Source: CAZRIT01 sp964600225 (GTDB taxonomy: Bacteria > Bacillota > Clostridia > Christensenellales > CAG-138). Taken from it: 64,000 nucleotides of DNA. The stretch covers positions 19,059 to 83,058 of the forward strand of contig CAZRIT010000002.1 of assembly GCA_964600225.1 (NCBI GenBank), given 5' to 3'. Under the pieces are notes generated by a model. The model saw only the letters and a program-made list of their open reading frames with translations, made no database searches and was not told the DNA's origin. This document shows, one piece after another, positions 17,701 to 27,330 of this stretch. Every line of letters begins with the position of its first letter. Position 1 is the first letter of the stretch. A program made the position numbers and the translations under genes.

Positions 17701-18681
17701 TTATTGATGCTTGTATGTTTCGCCCGCGACGAAGCCGATATCCGAAAGGTGCAGCAACTCCTGCACGGTCACCAGCTGATACCCCGCCTCGATGAGCTGC
17801 GGCACCATAATCTCCACGGCCTCGATCATGCGCTCCTTGGTATCGTGCAGCAGCACGATATCGCCATCGTGCAGTTCCTTTCCGTTGACAATCTGGCAGA
17901 ACACGTTTTGCGCAATGCGTGCGGGGTCCTTCTCGTACACATTGCCGCTCTGCGCCCAGAGCACCACCGCCATGTCCAACTCGCGGCAGACGCGGCGCGC
18001 GTTGCTGCTGTTCTGCCCGCCGGGCGGACGGAGGGAGCGGATGTTGTAGCCAAGCAGCTCCTGCACCTTTTCGTTTGTGCCGCGTATGGCGGCGCGCGTC
18101 TCTTGATAGGTTGTTTCCTTAAGATAGGTGTGCGACCAGGTGTGGTTGCCGATTTCACAGCCCTGCACAAGCATGCGCTTCAATATCGGCAGCGTCTGCT
18201 CGTTCTTTAGCCGCGTACCCAATATAAAGAATGTGGCGCGCGCATCATATTGCTGCAAAATGTCCAGTATTTTGTCCGTCACGCCCGGGATGGGGCCGTC
18301 ATCGAAGGTCAACGCAATCATCGGGCGGTTTGGATCGATATCCAGCTTCAGCAACGCCGCTTCCAGCGCTTCCTCGCTTTCAAATTCGCCAAACTCCCGC
18401 ATATACGCGCGCTGAGCCGAGATGTGCTGTGTAAACCATTCGTCCTGTATTTGAAACGTCGGCATCGGAGAAGGCGAGAGGGTGGGCGAGGGAGTGGGAG
18501 TGGGTGTTGTGGAAAGGGGAGGCACAGCCGTTGGCGGAGCCGTCGTCATTTGCATGGATACGGGTGCGGCGGTGCGCGGCGCGTCCGTTTGCACGGACTG
18601 TGGCACAGAACAAGCTGACATCAAAAGCATCCCGGCGGCGAACAAGAGCAGTGTGAGAAAAGCCTTACGATACAAATGCAT
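17701..18681 (-). CDS. Polysaccharide deacetylase (NodB domain) lipoprotein
   Basis: A 326-residue exported enzyme. The signal ends with the lipobox LLMSAC, then comes a Pro/Thr/Ser spacer of about 50 residues that would span the wall, then a carbohydrate esterase 4 domain. Motifs: MIALTFDDGP (base and metal Asp pair), GNHTWSHTYL (metal-binding His pair), RPPGGQNS (motif 3) and LLHDTKERMIEA (motif 5 His). The likely role is deacetylation of peptidoglycan GlcNAc or MurNAc, often linked to lysozyme resistance. Convergent with the L,D-transpeptidase gene, it adds to a local cell-wall cluster. Confidence 0.92.
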   Translation of the reverse strand: MHLYRKAFLTLLLFAAGMLLMSACSVPQSVQTDAPRTAAPVSMQMTTAPPTAVPPLSTTPTPTPSPTLSPSPMPTFQIQDEWFTQHISAQRAYMREFGEFESEEALEAALLKLDIDPNRPMIALTFDDGPIPGVTDKILDILQQYDARATFFILGTRLKNEQTLPILKRMLVQGCEIGNHTWSHTYLKETTYQETRAAIRGTNEKVQELLGYNIRSLRPPGGQNSSNARRVCRELDMAVVLWAQSGNVYEKDPARIAQNVFCQIVNGKELHDGDIVLLHDTKERMIEAVEIMVPQLIEAGYQLVTVQELLHLSDIGFVAGETYKHQ

Positions 18682-18756
18682 GCGATATCCCCCAACACCC
18701 CATTTTATTCAGTATAGCATGTCACGACACAATTCGCAACGGATGCTGCCAGCCAG

Positions 18757-18788
18757 CAAAAAGGGCCGCATGGATACATGCAGCCCTT
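18757..18788 (-). terminator. Terminator after the DegV-family gene
   Basis: On the minus strand, AAGGGCTGCATG pairs with CATGCGGCCCTT (one G-U) and is followed by TTTTTGC. Confidence 0.7.
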
Positions 18789-18810
18789 CCGATGGTTGTT
18801 CAAAATGTGC

Positions 18811-19698
18811 TTACGGCTCGCGGCGGTCGCCCATGAAGTACAGCGCAACGGTGCCGGGGCCCGTGTGCGCGCCGATGACGGTGCCGACATAGTTGATGAG
18901 CACCTTGCCGTCCAGCTTGGGGAATTTCTCCTCAATTATCTGTGCAACCTTTTCGGCGTCGGCCAGGCAATCGGAATGGGAGATGTAGCACTTGCCCGCA
19001 TAGTCGAGGCCGTTGTCCGCGTGCTGCACCATGCGCTCGATGATTTCGTGAATGACGCGGTTCTTGCCCTGATACTTGGTGCGCGGCGTCAGCTTGCCCT
19101 CGTCGTTCATGTTGAGCAGCGGGCAGATGTTGAACAGCGTGCCCACCACGGCCGATGCGGCAGTGATGCGGCCGCCGCGGCGGTAATGCGTCAGGTCCGT
19201 CGAGAAGAACCAGTGGTGCAGATTGAGCTTGATCGATTCGGCATAGTCGCGCGCCTCGTCGATGGAAGCGCCGTTGTCGCGCTGATCGGCAACCATGGTA
19301 ACCAGCATGCCGTAGCCGCTGGATGCGCCGAGGGAATCCACCAGCTCGATGCGGCGATCGGGATACTTCTTTAGCAGCGCTTCCCGCGCAACATGGGCGG
19401 AGTTAAAGGAGCCCGACAGGCCGCTGGAAAGCGAAATGTGCAGGATGTCGTTCCCTTCCGCCAGGATGGGCTCAAAGAATGTCGTAAATTGCTCCACGTT
19501 CACCTGCGAGGTGGTCGGCATGTTGCCTTTGCGGATGGCATCGTAAAAATCGGGAAACGAAATGGACTTGCCAAGATCATCCGCATAGGTTTTGTCTCCG
19601 ATCAGCACATGGAAGCATACATAGGGGATGTTCCGTGTCTGAAAAAAGGATTCCGTCATATCGGCGGTTGAGCAGCATGTCAAAACAAATTGATTCAT
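18811..19698 (-). CDS. DegV-family fatty-acid-binding protein
   Basis: A 295-residue protein of the DegV (FakB) family, which presents fatty acids to the FakA kinase for phosphorylation. Family features: an early TCCSTADM replacing the usual DST.D, PTTSQVNVEQF near residue 62, ISLSSGLSGSFNSAH near residue 95, and the C-terminal GTVIGAHTGPGT that contacts the carboxylate. The ATG at 19698 was preferred to the upstream frame opening because GGAA lies just upstream and the family starts there. No fakA is in the window. Confidence 0.9.
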   Translation of the reverse strand: MNQFVLTCCSTADMTESFFQTRNIPYVCFHVLIGDKTYADDLGKSISFPDFYDAIRKGNMPTTSQVNVEQFTTFFEPILAEGNDILHISLSSGLSGSFNSAHVAREALLKKYPDRRIELVDSLGASSGYGMLVTMVADQRDNGASIDEARDYAESIKLNLHHWFFSTDLTHYRRGGRITAASAVVGTLFNICPLLNMNDEGKLTPRTKYQGKNRVIHEIIERMVQHADNGLDYAGKCYISHSDCLADAEKVAQIIEEKFPKLDGKVLINYVGTVIGAHTGPGTVALYFMGDRREP

Positions 19699-19735
19699 GG
19701 TTAAGATTCCTTTCCCTTGTGAGTCTGTCACTATT

Positions 19736-19822
19736 TTATACGTTCTTGGGCAGCCTAGGCTACCTACCGCGTAAAATTGGCAGTCTCCCAATCGTAGAAT
19801 TACCTCTCTACTGACGGTAGAG
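19736..19822. promoter_or_regulatory. Promoter/operator-like region of the DegV gene
   Basis: Minus-strand TATAAA near 19736 is a possible -10. The palindrome AGCCTAGGCT (about 19752-19761) and a CTCTAC/GTAGAG hairpin near 19805 occupy the space up to the stop of the neighbouring XRE gene. Function is unassigned. Confidence 0.3.
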
Positions 19823-20452
19823 TCAGGAAACCTCCTTCTTTTTGGGCTTTTGGGTCTTGCCGATACCAAACGCGATCAACAGGATCAACTCCAGCGGGAT
19901 GCCGATGGCGAATATGGTGAACGCGTTGCGCTGCGACGAAAAAAAGAAGAAGACAATGGCCAGCACCGACCATATGATGAACGAAATACAGATGATGCTG
20001 TATATGGAACGGCCCCACATGACGTTGAAGATCAACAGCAGCATCGCGGAAACGGGTACGGCAAACAGATACGCAAGCCACGGCCTTGTGATATCGGGCG
20101 CCGCGATCAAGAGGATAACGAATACGAGCGTGGCCACAAACCAGATCGACAGCGTAGGCAGCAGCGCCGTAAAGATGCGGTTAATGGTACGCTGCCTTTT
20201 GGTGGCGGTGGCGGGAAGCATGGTTTCGAAGTGGTGCTCGGTCAGGTAATCGATGGTGACGCCAAACTGATCGGCAATCATCTTGAGCACGATGACGTCG
20301 GGCAGCGATTCACCCCGTTCCCACTTGGAAACGGCCTTGTCGGAGTAGTTCAGTTTTTCCGCAAGCTCCAGCTGCGTCATGCCGAAGGCCTGCCGAAGTT
20401 TTACGATATTGTTGGCAATGTTACACTTTAACTGTGTGGATTGTAACTCCAT
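19823..20452 (-). CDS. XRE-family regulator with C-terminal transmembrane domain
   Basis: A 209-residue protein. Residues about 10-68 form a Cro/C1-type helix-turn-helix (VKLRQAFGMTQLELAEKLN, then SDKAVSKWERGESLPD). The rest has four hydrophobic segments (IWFVATLVFVILLIA and others) and ends in a Lys-rich tail. Membrane-anchored XRE regulators of this design are common in Firmicutes and may sense envelope state or sequester themselves from DNA. The start lies 2 nt after the galK stop (TGAGCATG), so it is the last gene of the operon. Confidence 0.85.
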   Translation of the reverse strand: MELQSTQLKCNIANNIVKLRQAFGMTQLELAEKLNYSDKAVSKWERGESLPDVIVLKMIADQFGVTIDYLTEHHFETMLPATATKRQRTINRIFTALLPTLSIWFVATLVFVILLIAAPDITRPWLAYLFAVPVSAMLLLIFNVMWGRSIYSIICISFIIWSVLAIVFFFFSSQRNAFTIFAIGIPLELILLIAFGIGKTQKPKKKEVS

Positions 20453-20454
20453 GC

Positions 20455-21729
20455 TCAACCCTGCTTTCCGATACAATGTATCTCTGCGCCGCCCACCGTG
20501 CGGACGGATAGCCTGTAGCAGCAGCCGCTGCCGAACAGGCGCTCCATCGTTTCGGTATACGCCTGCATGTCCGCATTGGGCAGCAGTGTAAGGATGGTGC
20601 CCGCAAAGCCGCCGCCGTGCACGCGCCATGCGCCGCGCTGACCAAGTGCCTTTTCGGTTGCGGCAAGCGCAAGCGCCAATGAACGATCGTGCGCGTCCAA
20701 AGGACAAACGTTTTGCAGCTGCATAAAGCTCGAACGCCCGCTTTCCAGCATCAGCCGACGGAACCGTTCAATATCCTGCGCCATTAATGCATCTGCCAGT
20801 TTGGAGACGCGAGCGTCCTCTTCAAAAAAGTGCATCGCCCGCAGCAGCGCCAAATCGGTTACCTTGCCGCGCAGGGTGGGGAGGGTCTGCCAAAAAGCGT
20901 CTGCATCCACATCGCCCAGCACGGTTTTTCCGAACAGGGCCGCAACGGCGCGCATGTCAGCAGGGATGGCGGCGTACTGATCGGTCAGCTTTGCGTGGCT
21001 GCCGCCCGCATTGACAATGCAAAAGCCGTATCCGAGCTTTGTCAAATCGCACGCGATGCGCGTAACCTTGGGGCTAGCCTCATCCGAAAAGTCGATGGCA
21101 ACATAGCCGCCCTCTGCGCATGCAAGCTGATCCATCAGCCCGCTGGGCTTGCCAAAGTAGTGGTTCTCCGCATATTTGCCCGCTTTGGCCTGCACAACGG
21201 GCGGTATGGAGCCGTTGTTGTACAGCCCCGAAAAGATGGTGGCAATCAGCACCGAGAAAGCGGCGGAGGAGGACAGGCCAGAGCCGCGCGGCACATCGGA
21301 CAGGATGGATGCGTTGAACCCGCCGATGCGAAAGCCCTGCTGATGCAGATAGGCCGCCACGCCGCGGATGAAGGCGGCGGATGTGCGCCGTTCCTTCATG
21401 TGCGCACGCAGATCGTGCGGCTTGATCGAAAGCGCGAACGGCCGAAACCCGTTGGAGACGATGCGCACCAGATCGTCGCTGCGCGGGGTAACCGCGGCAA
21501 TCATATCCAGCGAAACGGTGGCGGCCAGCACATGCCCGTGCTGGTGATCGGTATGGTTGCCGCCCAGCTCACTGCGTCCCGGCGCCGAGAAAAACCGTGC
21601 GCCTTTGGACGAGCCGAACGTGCGCTTCAACGCCTGTAAGGCTGCCTGTTGGCGTTGGTTCTGCTGAGAAATATCGCAGGCTCCGCCGTATAGCTGTTCC
21701 GTTGTGAGGATGGGCAATGTATCGGGCAA
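20455..21729 (-). CDS. galK: Galactokinase (GHMP family)
   Basis: A 424-residue GHMP kinase that phosphorylates galactose at C1. It has the variant signature APGRSELGGNHTDHQ, found in a clostridial GalK subgroup in place of GRVNLIGEHTDY. The ATP-binding GSGLSSSAAFSVLI and the C-terminal GGGFAGTILTL are also present. Start is TTG at 21729 with GGAGG 8 nt upstream. No galT or galE lies beside it; instead it is flanked by a DUF819 membrane protein gene (4-nt gap) and the XRE gene. The true sugar could therefore differ from galactose. Confidence 0.82.
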   Translation of the reverse strand: MPDTLPILTTEQLYGGACDISQQNQRQQAALQALKRTFGSSKGARFFSAPGRSELGGNHTDHQHGHVLAATVSLDMIAAVTPRSDDLVRIVSNGFRPFALSIKPHDLRAHMKERRTSAAFIRGVAAYLHQQGFRIGGFNASILSDVPRGSGLSSSAAFSVLIATIFSGLYNNGSIPPVVQAKAGKYAENHYFGKPSGLMDQLACAEGGYVAIDFSDEASPKVTRIACDLTKLGYGFCIVNAGGSHAKLTDQYAAIPADMRAVAALFGKTVLGDVDADAFWQTLPTLRGKVTDLALLRAMHFFEEDARVSKLADALMAQDIERFRRLMLESGRSSFMQLQNVCPLDAHDRSLALALAATEKALGQRGAWRVHGGGFAGTILTLLPNADMQAYTETMERLFGSGCCYRLSVRTVGGAEIHCIGKQG

Positions 21730-21733
21730 TGCG

Positions 21734-22894
21734 TTAACCTCCGAACAGGCTCAGCAGATACGCCGTGCCGATGCCCAGATAGTTGCCAACGACATAGCCG
21801 AGGATGCCGCAGATCAGACCGGGCAGGATGACTTCTTTATTCTGCATGGCGTTTGCCGTGGGTACGATAAACGGCGGGCCATAGATGCCGGCTGTGGAGG
21901 TGATGACGGCCGTATCGCTGTCGATGCCGAACACCTTGGCGAGCAGCATGTGCAGGATGACCGAACCAAACTGCGCCATAGCAAACATCAACAGAAACAG
22001 CAGCGCCTTTTGATCCAGCTGGCTGAAATTGAACGACAGGCCGATGGCAAACGAGAACATGAGGATCATGTACTGGCCCGCGGCAAACGAACCGGGCGCC
22101 TCCCGTACCTTTTTGATAAACGAAAAACCGATGCCCAGCGTGGTGACCAGGAGCATGATGATGATCACGTTGAGTTCGCCTGTCAGCGCCAGCGCGACGC
22201 CTGCCGAAACGGCCAGGCAGCCAACGCCAAGCAGCACGATCGGCACGCGGGAAAGGAGCATGCGGAAGCTAAACGGCACCTTGCTTGGCACATAGGCCGA
22301 CTGCATGGATTCGGAAAGCTGCTGCTGCGGCTGCACTGCGTCGGCGGAGACAAAGGGCTTCAAAAAGCGGCGGGTTAGCCGTGGCATCACGGAGATCAGC
22401 AGCAGGAAATAGATGCCGCCCACGACCACGTCGGAAGCGTTGGCAAGCACGATGTGCGAATTGTCCACGCCCAGCGCCACGCCGATGGCCATCAGGTTGG
22501 GCGTGCCGCCCGTATACAGGCCAATCATCATGCCCGCGTATTTCTCGGAGGATGGAACAACGTTGCGGAACGTGAAATAGGTGGCGCTCGATACCACAAA
22601 CACCGCAACGATCATCAGTACAAAGGAGATCAGCGTGGGCCTTGCCAGCCGTTTGACGCTGCTAAGATCGGCGGAGAACAGGATCAGCGGAATGGCGATG
22701 GGTACCAGGATTTCGGATAGCGTCATGGCCATGGAGGTGTCTGGCAGCAGTAGGCTCATTGCCAGGCCAGCCGCGTAGCACAAAAACACGGGGCCCAGCA
22801 TGCCCAGCAGCTTGACGCGATCCGCAGCCAGTATCATCAGCCTGGGGCCAAATACAATCAGCAGTACAATCAGGACATCAATCGCTATTTGCAT
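21734..22894 (-). CDS. DUF819 (YjcL-like) integral membrane protein
   Basis: A 386-residue protein with about 10-11 transmembrane segments. It matches the DUF819 family, with two-fold internal organisation: IPLILFSADLSSVKRL in the first half, TGGTPNLMAIGVALGV in the middle, and TAGIYGPPFIVPTANAM near the C-terminus. Family function is not established; the fold resembles secondary carriers of the CPA/BASS type. GGGAGGAAGT precedes the ATG. Tight placement before galK suggests import of the kinase substrate or an unrelated housekeeping role. Confidence 0.8.
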   Translation of the reverse strand: MQIAIDVLIVLLIVFGPRLMILAADRVKLLGMLGPVFLCYAAGLAMSLLLPDTSMAMTLSEILVPIAIPLILFSADLSSVKRLARPTLISFVLMIVAVFVVSSATYFTFRNVVPSSEKYAGMMIGLYTGGTPNLMAIGVALGVDNSHIVLANASDVVVGGIYFLLLISVMPRLTRRFLKPFVSADAVQPQQQLSESMQSAYVPSKVPFSFRMLLSRVPIVLLGVGCLAVSAGVALALTGELNVIIIMLLVTTLGIGFSFIKKVREAPGSFAAGQYMILMFSFAIGLSFNFSQLDQKALLFLLMFAMAQFGSVILHMLLAKVFGIDSDTAVITSTAGIYGPPFIVPTANAMQNKEVILPGLICGILGYVVGNYLGIGTAYLLSLFGG

Positions 22895-22916
22895 ACTTCC
22901 TCCCGATCAGGCGCAA

Positions 22917-23759
22917 TCAGAATTTCGTGTTCACTACCGCGGGCGGGCCCTCCAGCAGGGTGGGCTTTGCCATGTATTGCCGAAACTTGGAAAAGAACGC
23001 CGCGTAATAGCTGCCCGAGCAGATGCGTTCATCCAGCACTGCGCCCATGGGCAGGCAGCGCTCAAACACAATTTCATCCTTGACGCGCTTGGGGATTTCG
23101 CGCATGTTGCCAAGGGTGATGATGATGGAGGTGGTGCCAAACTCGTAAATGTGGTGGTATATGTGGTTGGTGCGGATGCTTGCCAGGTTGGAGATGACCA
23201 GGCTTGTGTGGAACGGGCTGGCCTGTATGAGGCTCTTGGGCAGCAGACCGTATTTATCCATGATTTTGAACAGGCCCACGGCAAAGTTGACCAGACCGGG
23301 AATCTTTAACAGCGTTGTCATCAGCTTGTCGGTCTTGTTGGTATCGCCCTCGACACGGTTTTGGGATACATATTCGTCGATTTTTTCGTGTACGGCAAAG
23401 ATATCGTCCTCCATTTGGAAGTACATCTTGTTCATGGTGCCGTCCAGCTCACCGGGCTTGAGCACGACCATGCCCACAGGGAATTCGTTGCGCTGGTAGA
23501 TGCGCTTGTTGGCTATGAAGCGGTTGATGGCGGGGAATTCCGCAGCGGCGCGCAGATAGGCGGCAAGCACAACGCCCAGGTGCGAAAAGCGGTAGCCCTC
23601 CTTGCGCTTTGCGTTGATGTAGGATTGCATGGGCGCAACGGGAATATTCAGCTCGATCATGTTCATCGAGTCGTAACGTTTGTCCAATACATATGGAAGG
23701 ATGGTGTACATGGGATTGGCGTCGTAAACGCGCGTTCCGTCTTTACGCAAAGCTCTCAC
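22917..23759 (-). CDS. Stand-alone E2/CAT-fold acyltransferase-like protein
   Basis: A 280-residue protein that resembles the catalytic domain of 2-oxoacid dehydrogenase E2 subunits and chloramphenicol acetyltransferase. It has no lipoyl domain and no peripheral-subunit-binding domain. The canonical C-terminal DHRxxDG motif is replaced by DERICSG, so the catalytic His is Glu and the second Asp is Ser. Stand-alone proteins with DERxxxG occur in clostridia, so this is probably a subfamily trait, but the usual mechanism cannot operate. Start is GTG at 23759 with AGAGGA upstream. First gene of the operon. Confidence 0.65.
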   Translation of the reverse strand: MRALRKDGTRVYDANPMYTILPYVLDKRYDSMNMIELNIPVAPMQSYINAKRKEGYRFSHLGVVLAAYLRAAAEFPAINRFIANKRIYQRNEFPVGMVVLKPGELDGTMNKMYFQMEDDIFAVHEKIDEYVSQNRVEGDTNKTDKLMTTLLKIPGLVNFAVGLFKIMDKYGLLPKSLIQASPFHTSLVISNLASIRTNHIYHHIYEFGTTSIIITLGNMREIPKRVKDEIVFERCLPMGAVLDERICSGSYYAAFFSKFRQYMAKPTLLEGPPAVVNTKF

Positions 23760-23782
23760 TTCCTCTTAACTCATATTGCATC

Positions 23783-23811
23783 AGTTTACACGAAATACCG
23801 CATGATTTCAA
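23783..23811 (-). promoter_or_regulatory. Promoter of the E2-like/DUF819/galK/XRE operon
   Basis: Minus-strand TTGAAA (23806-23811), 17 bp, TAAACT (23783-23788). Leader of about 17-20 nt. Confidence 0.65.
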
Positions 23812-23882
23812 GTTATACCTGTTTTGCTGGTGTGGTCAGCGGCCAATCCCACAGCGGCAGGCAAGAAAACGCATAACGATAC

Positions 23883-24102
23883 TTGTATGAGCCGTCCGAT
23901 TATGTCATAATGTATTTATCAGGCGTACGGCGGTTACTCCACTTTTTACTCGCCGAGGCGCTTTCAAAAAGGAGGGATACACATTTACCGCAAGGCTTGC
24001 GGTGCGGCAGTGTGGAGACCTGCCGTAATGCATGCGCCACTTTCAGCGGGCCATGCGAGAAGGGCGGCCGATGAATATCCTGCCCGTCAAAGCCAAAGAA
24101 GT
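23883..24102 (+). promoter_or_regulatory. Promoter and about 185-nt leader of the sugar ABC ATPase gene
   Basis: TTGTAT (23883-23888), 17 bp, CATAAT (23906-23911). The leader holds a strong ribosome-binding sequence, AAAAAGGAGGG (23966-23976), with no ATG, GTG or TTG at a usable distance. A 6-bp hairpin, CCGCAAGGCTTGCGG, follows it. The rest of the 343-bp gap from 23760 holds only the divergent promoter. Confidence 0.45.
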
Positions 24103-25224
<1,122 letters not shown>

Positions 25225-25272
25225 CGGGGTGCAGCGCGTATTCATAGAACCTTTGTGTCATTTTGGGCTGTG

Positions 25273-25293
25273 GGCGGAGCGGTACGCTCCGCC
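25273..25293. repeat. GC-rich palindrome after msmK
   Basis: GGCGGAGCG/CGCTCCGCC with a 3-nt loop and no T-tract. A similar sequence lies near 42640-42665. Confidence 0.4.
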
Positions 25294-25390
25294 GCACCCG
25301 GGATGGCATGTTTCATGAAGACGACCGAATCTATCCTGTCGGCAATGAATTTTTGCATCGATATATCTGCCAACTCAAACGTTTGCGCTA

Positions 25391-25419
25391 TTGCGAACCG
25401 TGGCGCATTGTGCTATACT
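25391..25419 (+). promoter_or_regulatory. Promoter of tmk-pfp
   Basis: TTGCGA (25391-25396), 17 bp, TATACT (25414-25419). Confidence 0.6.
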
Positions 25420-25466
25420 GTTTCTCGGCCAACGGGGCATTCATCCTGTTTGGAGCAAAGGGACGC

Positions 25467-26144
25467 ATGACAAAGATTATTGCATTCGAGGGTATCGACG
25501 GCACGGGTAAAACCGTGCAGATGGAGCGCATGCAGCAGCGCTTGGCAGAACGCGGGTTCAGCGTTAAAACGCTGTCGTTTCCCGTGTACACTTCTTTTTT
25601 CGGCGGCGAGGTTGGCAAGCTTTTGTCGGCAAGGGAAGGCGTGCGCGCCGATGATGTGGACGGCAAGTCCATGGCGCTGTGGTTTGCGTTGGATCGGTTT
25701 GAGGCGTTGCGCGACTATTCGCTTGCCGATATCGACATCCTTTTGATCAATCGTTATGTGCTCAGCAACGCCGTTTATCAAAGCATACGGGATATCGACC
25801 TGGGTAAACCCGACCTGTTGGATTTTGTGTTTTCCCTGGAGCACGAGCATTTTGGCATTCCGCGCGCCGATGCGTATGTGGTGCTGGATGTGCTGCCTGA
25901 TGCGGCCGCGAGCAATGTGGATAAAAAAGGCTTTCGCGAATATGTTGGAAATATGCGCGATGTGTACGAGGCGCTGCCGGATATCCAATCGCGCGCCAGG
26001 TTAAAGTACATGGAATATGCCGAGCGGCTGAACAATGTGTTTTTGATCCCCTGCATGGAGGATGGCCAATTGATGCCCATCGATCGTATCGGCGCGCGCA
26101 TCGATCAGGCGCTTCGTTCCATTATATTTGAAGGAGAATTGTGA
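25467..26144 (+). CDS. tmk: Thymidylate kinase-like nucleoside monophosphate kinase
   Basis: A 225-residue P-loop kinase that phosphorylates dTMP to dTDP. The P-loop FEGIDGTGKT starts near residue 6, and the LID and C-terminal helices are present. The usual DRY/DRF motif reads NRYVLSN, an Asp-to-Asn change. The protein also has a longer middle section (EHEHFGIPRADAYVVLDV) like the variant clostridial Tmk-like kinases. The ATG at 25467 follows GGAGCAAAGGGA. Its stop overlaps the phosphofructokinase start (TGATG). Confidence 0.82.
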   Translation: MTKIIAFEGIDGTGKTVQMERMQQRLAERGFSVKTLSFPVYTSFFGGEVGKLLSAREGVRADDVDGKSMALWFALDRFEALRDYSLADIDILLINRYVLSNAVYQSIRDIDLGKPDLLDFVFSLEHEHFGIPRADAYVVLDVLPDAAASNVDKKGFREYVGNMRDVYEALPDIQSRARLKYMEYAERLNNVFLIPCMEDGQLMPIDRIGARIDQALRSIIFEGEL

Positions 26145-27205
26145 TGCGAAAGATTGGTATTTTGACGGGCGGCGGAGACTGCCCCGGTTTGAACGCGGTT
26201 ATCCGCGGCGTGGTGGAAGAATGCGCCGCAAACGGTATCTCGGTTTACGGCTTTACCGCGGGCTGGCGCGGCGCGCTGACGGGGGAGGGCCGCTGGCTTT
26301 CCCTAAAGGATGTGGAAGGGCTGCAGACGAAGGGCGGCACCATACTGGAAAGCTCGCGCACGAACATCATGAAGGAAGAGAACGGCATCGAGCGCGTCCG
26401 CTCCATGATGAATGCGCTTGGCCTGGAGGGGCTGGTTGCCATTGGCGGCGACGATACGCTCGGCGTGGCTAATCGGCTGCAAAAAGAGGGCATGAATATG
26501 ATCGGCGTGCCCAAGACCATCGATAACGACCTGTCCTGCACGGACTATACGTTTGGCTTCGATACCGCCAGCAACATCGCCATGGAGTGCATCGATAAGC
26601 TCCACACCACGGCCGCGTCGCATGCGCGCTGCATCGTGGTGGAGTGCATGGGCCGTCATACGGGCTGGATTGCGGTGCAGGCGGGCATTGCTGCCGATGC
26701 GCATCTGATCCTCATTCCCGAATTCCCCAAAACGTTTGATGAGATTATGCAGATCATCCGCGGCCGCTATATCCATGGCGACCGTCACACCATCATTGCC
26801 GTTGCGGAGGGCTTTGCGCTGGCGGGTGAACCGCCCATCGAGGTGGATCACGATGCGTTCGGCAACGAAAACCTGTTTGAGAAGGATCTTGCCAAACGTC
26901 TTGCGCAACGCATTGAAACCGCCATGCGCGCCGATATCACGCTGGACGAAAAGCGCAAGTATTTTGAGTGCCGCAGCGTGGTGCTCGGCCACATTCAGCG
27001 CGGCGGTTCGCCCACCTGCTTTGACCGCGTGCTGGGCACAAGATTGGGCTTTAAGGCAGGCGAGTTGGTTGTGGACGGGGACTACGGCAACATGGTTGCG
27101 CAAAACGGCACATTCATCGTCAAGGTGGACTTGGAAAAGGCCGTTACCCAGCGCAAGGAGGTCGATTACGACCTGTACCGTCAGGCTTCGCTGATGTTCC
27201 GTTAA
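26144..27205 (+). CDS. 6-phosphofructokinase, residues indicate pyrophosphate-dependent type
   Basis: A 353-residue PFKA-superfamily enzyme that phosphorylates fructose 6-phosphate. The N-terminal ILTGGGDCPGLNAV, the PKTIDNDL catalytic motif, the FDTA region and HIQRGGSPTCFDR are present. Position 104 is Asp (GGDDT) and position 124 is Lys (PKTIDND). In characterised enzymes this pair goes with pyrophosphate as phosphoryl donor, whereas ATP-PFKs carry Gly at both. So the reaction may be reversible and PPi-driven. ATG at 26144 has AAGGAG 7 nt upstream; the adjacent GTG at 26141 is too close. Confidence 0.9.
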   Translation: MRKIGILTGGGDCPGLNAVIRGVVEECAANGISVYGFTAGWRGALTGEGRWLSLKDVEGLQTKGGTILESSRTNIMKEENGIERVRSMMNALGLEGLVAIGGDDTLGVANRLQKEGMNMIGVPKTIDNDLSCTDYTFGFDTASNIAMECIDKLHTTAASHARCIVVECMGRHTGWIAVQAGIAADAHLILIPEFPKTFDEIMQIIRGRYIHGDRHTIIAVAEGFALAGEPPIEVDHDAFGNENLFEKDLAKRLAQRIETAMRADITLDEKRKYFECRSVVLGHIQRGGSPTCFDRVLGTRLGFKAGELVVDGDYGNMVAQNGTFIVKVDLEKAVTQRKEVDYDLYRQASLMFR

Positions 27206-27228
27206 TCACATCATCGTTTTGCACGTTG

Positions 27229-27266
27229 GACCGCATGTGGCAAATCCGCCGCATGCGGTCTTTTTT
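27229..27266 (+). terminator. Terminator after the phosphofructokinase
   Basis: GACCGCATG pairs with CATGCGGTC and is followed by six T. Confidence 0.85.
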
Positions 27267-27330
27267 CACCATCGGGCAACAATCGGCATACAATGCAGTA
27301 CCATCATTTAATCCGACAGGAGGAATTATC

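Noticed and set aside
25263..25466. N-terminal extension of the thymidylate kinase
   Set aside because: The frame is open but lies ahead of the promoter and ribosome binding site. The P-loop belongs about six residues from the start, as with ATG 25467.
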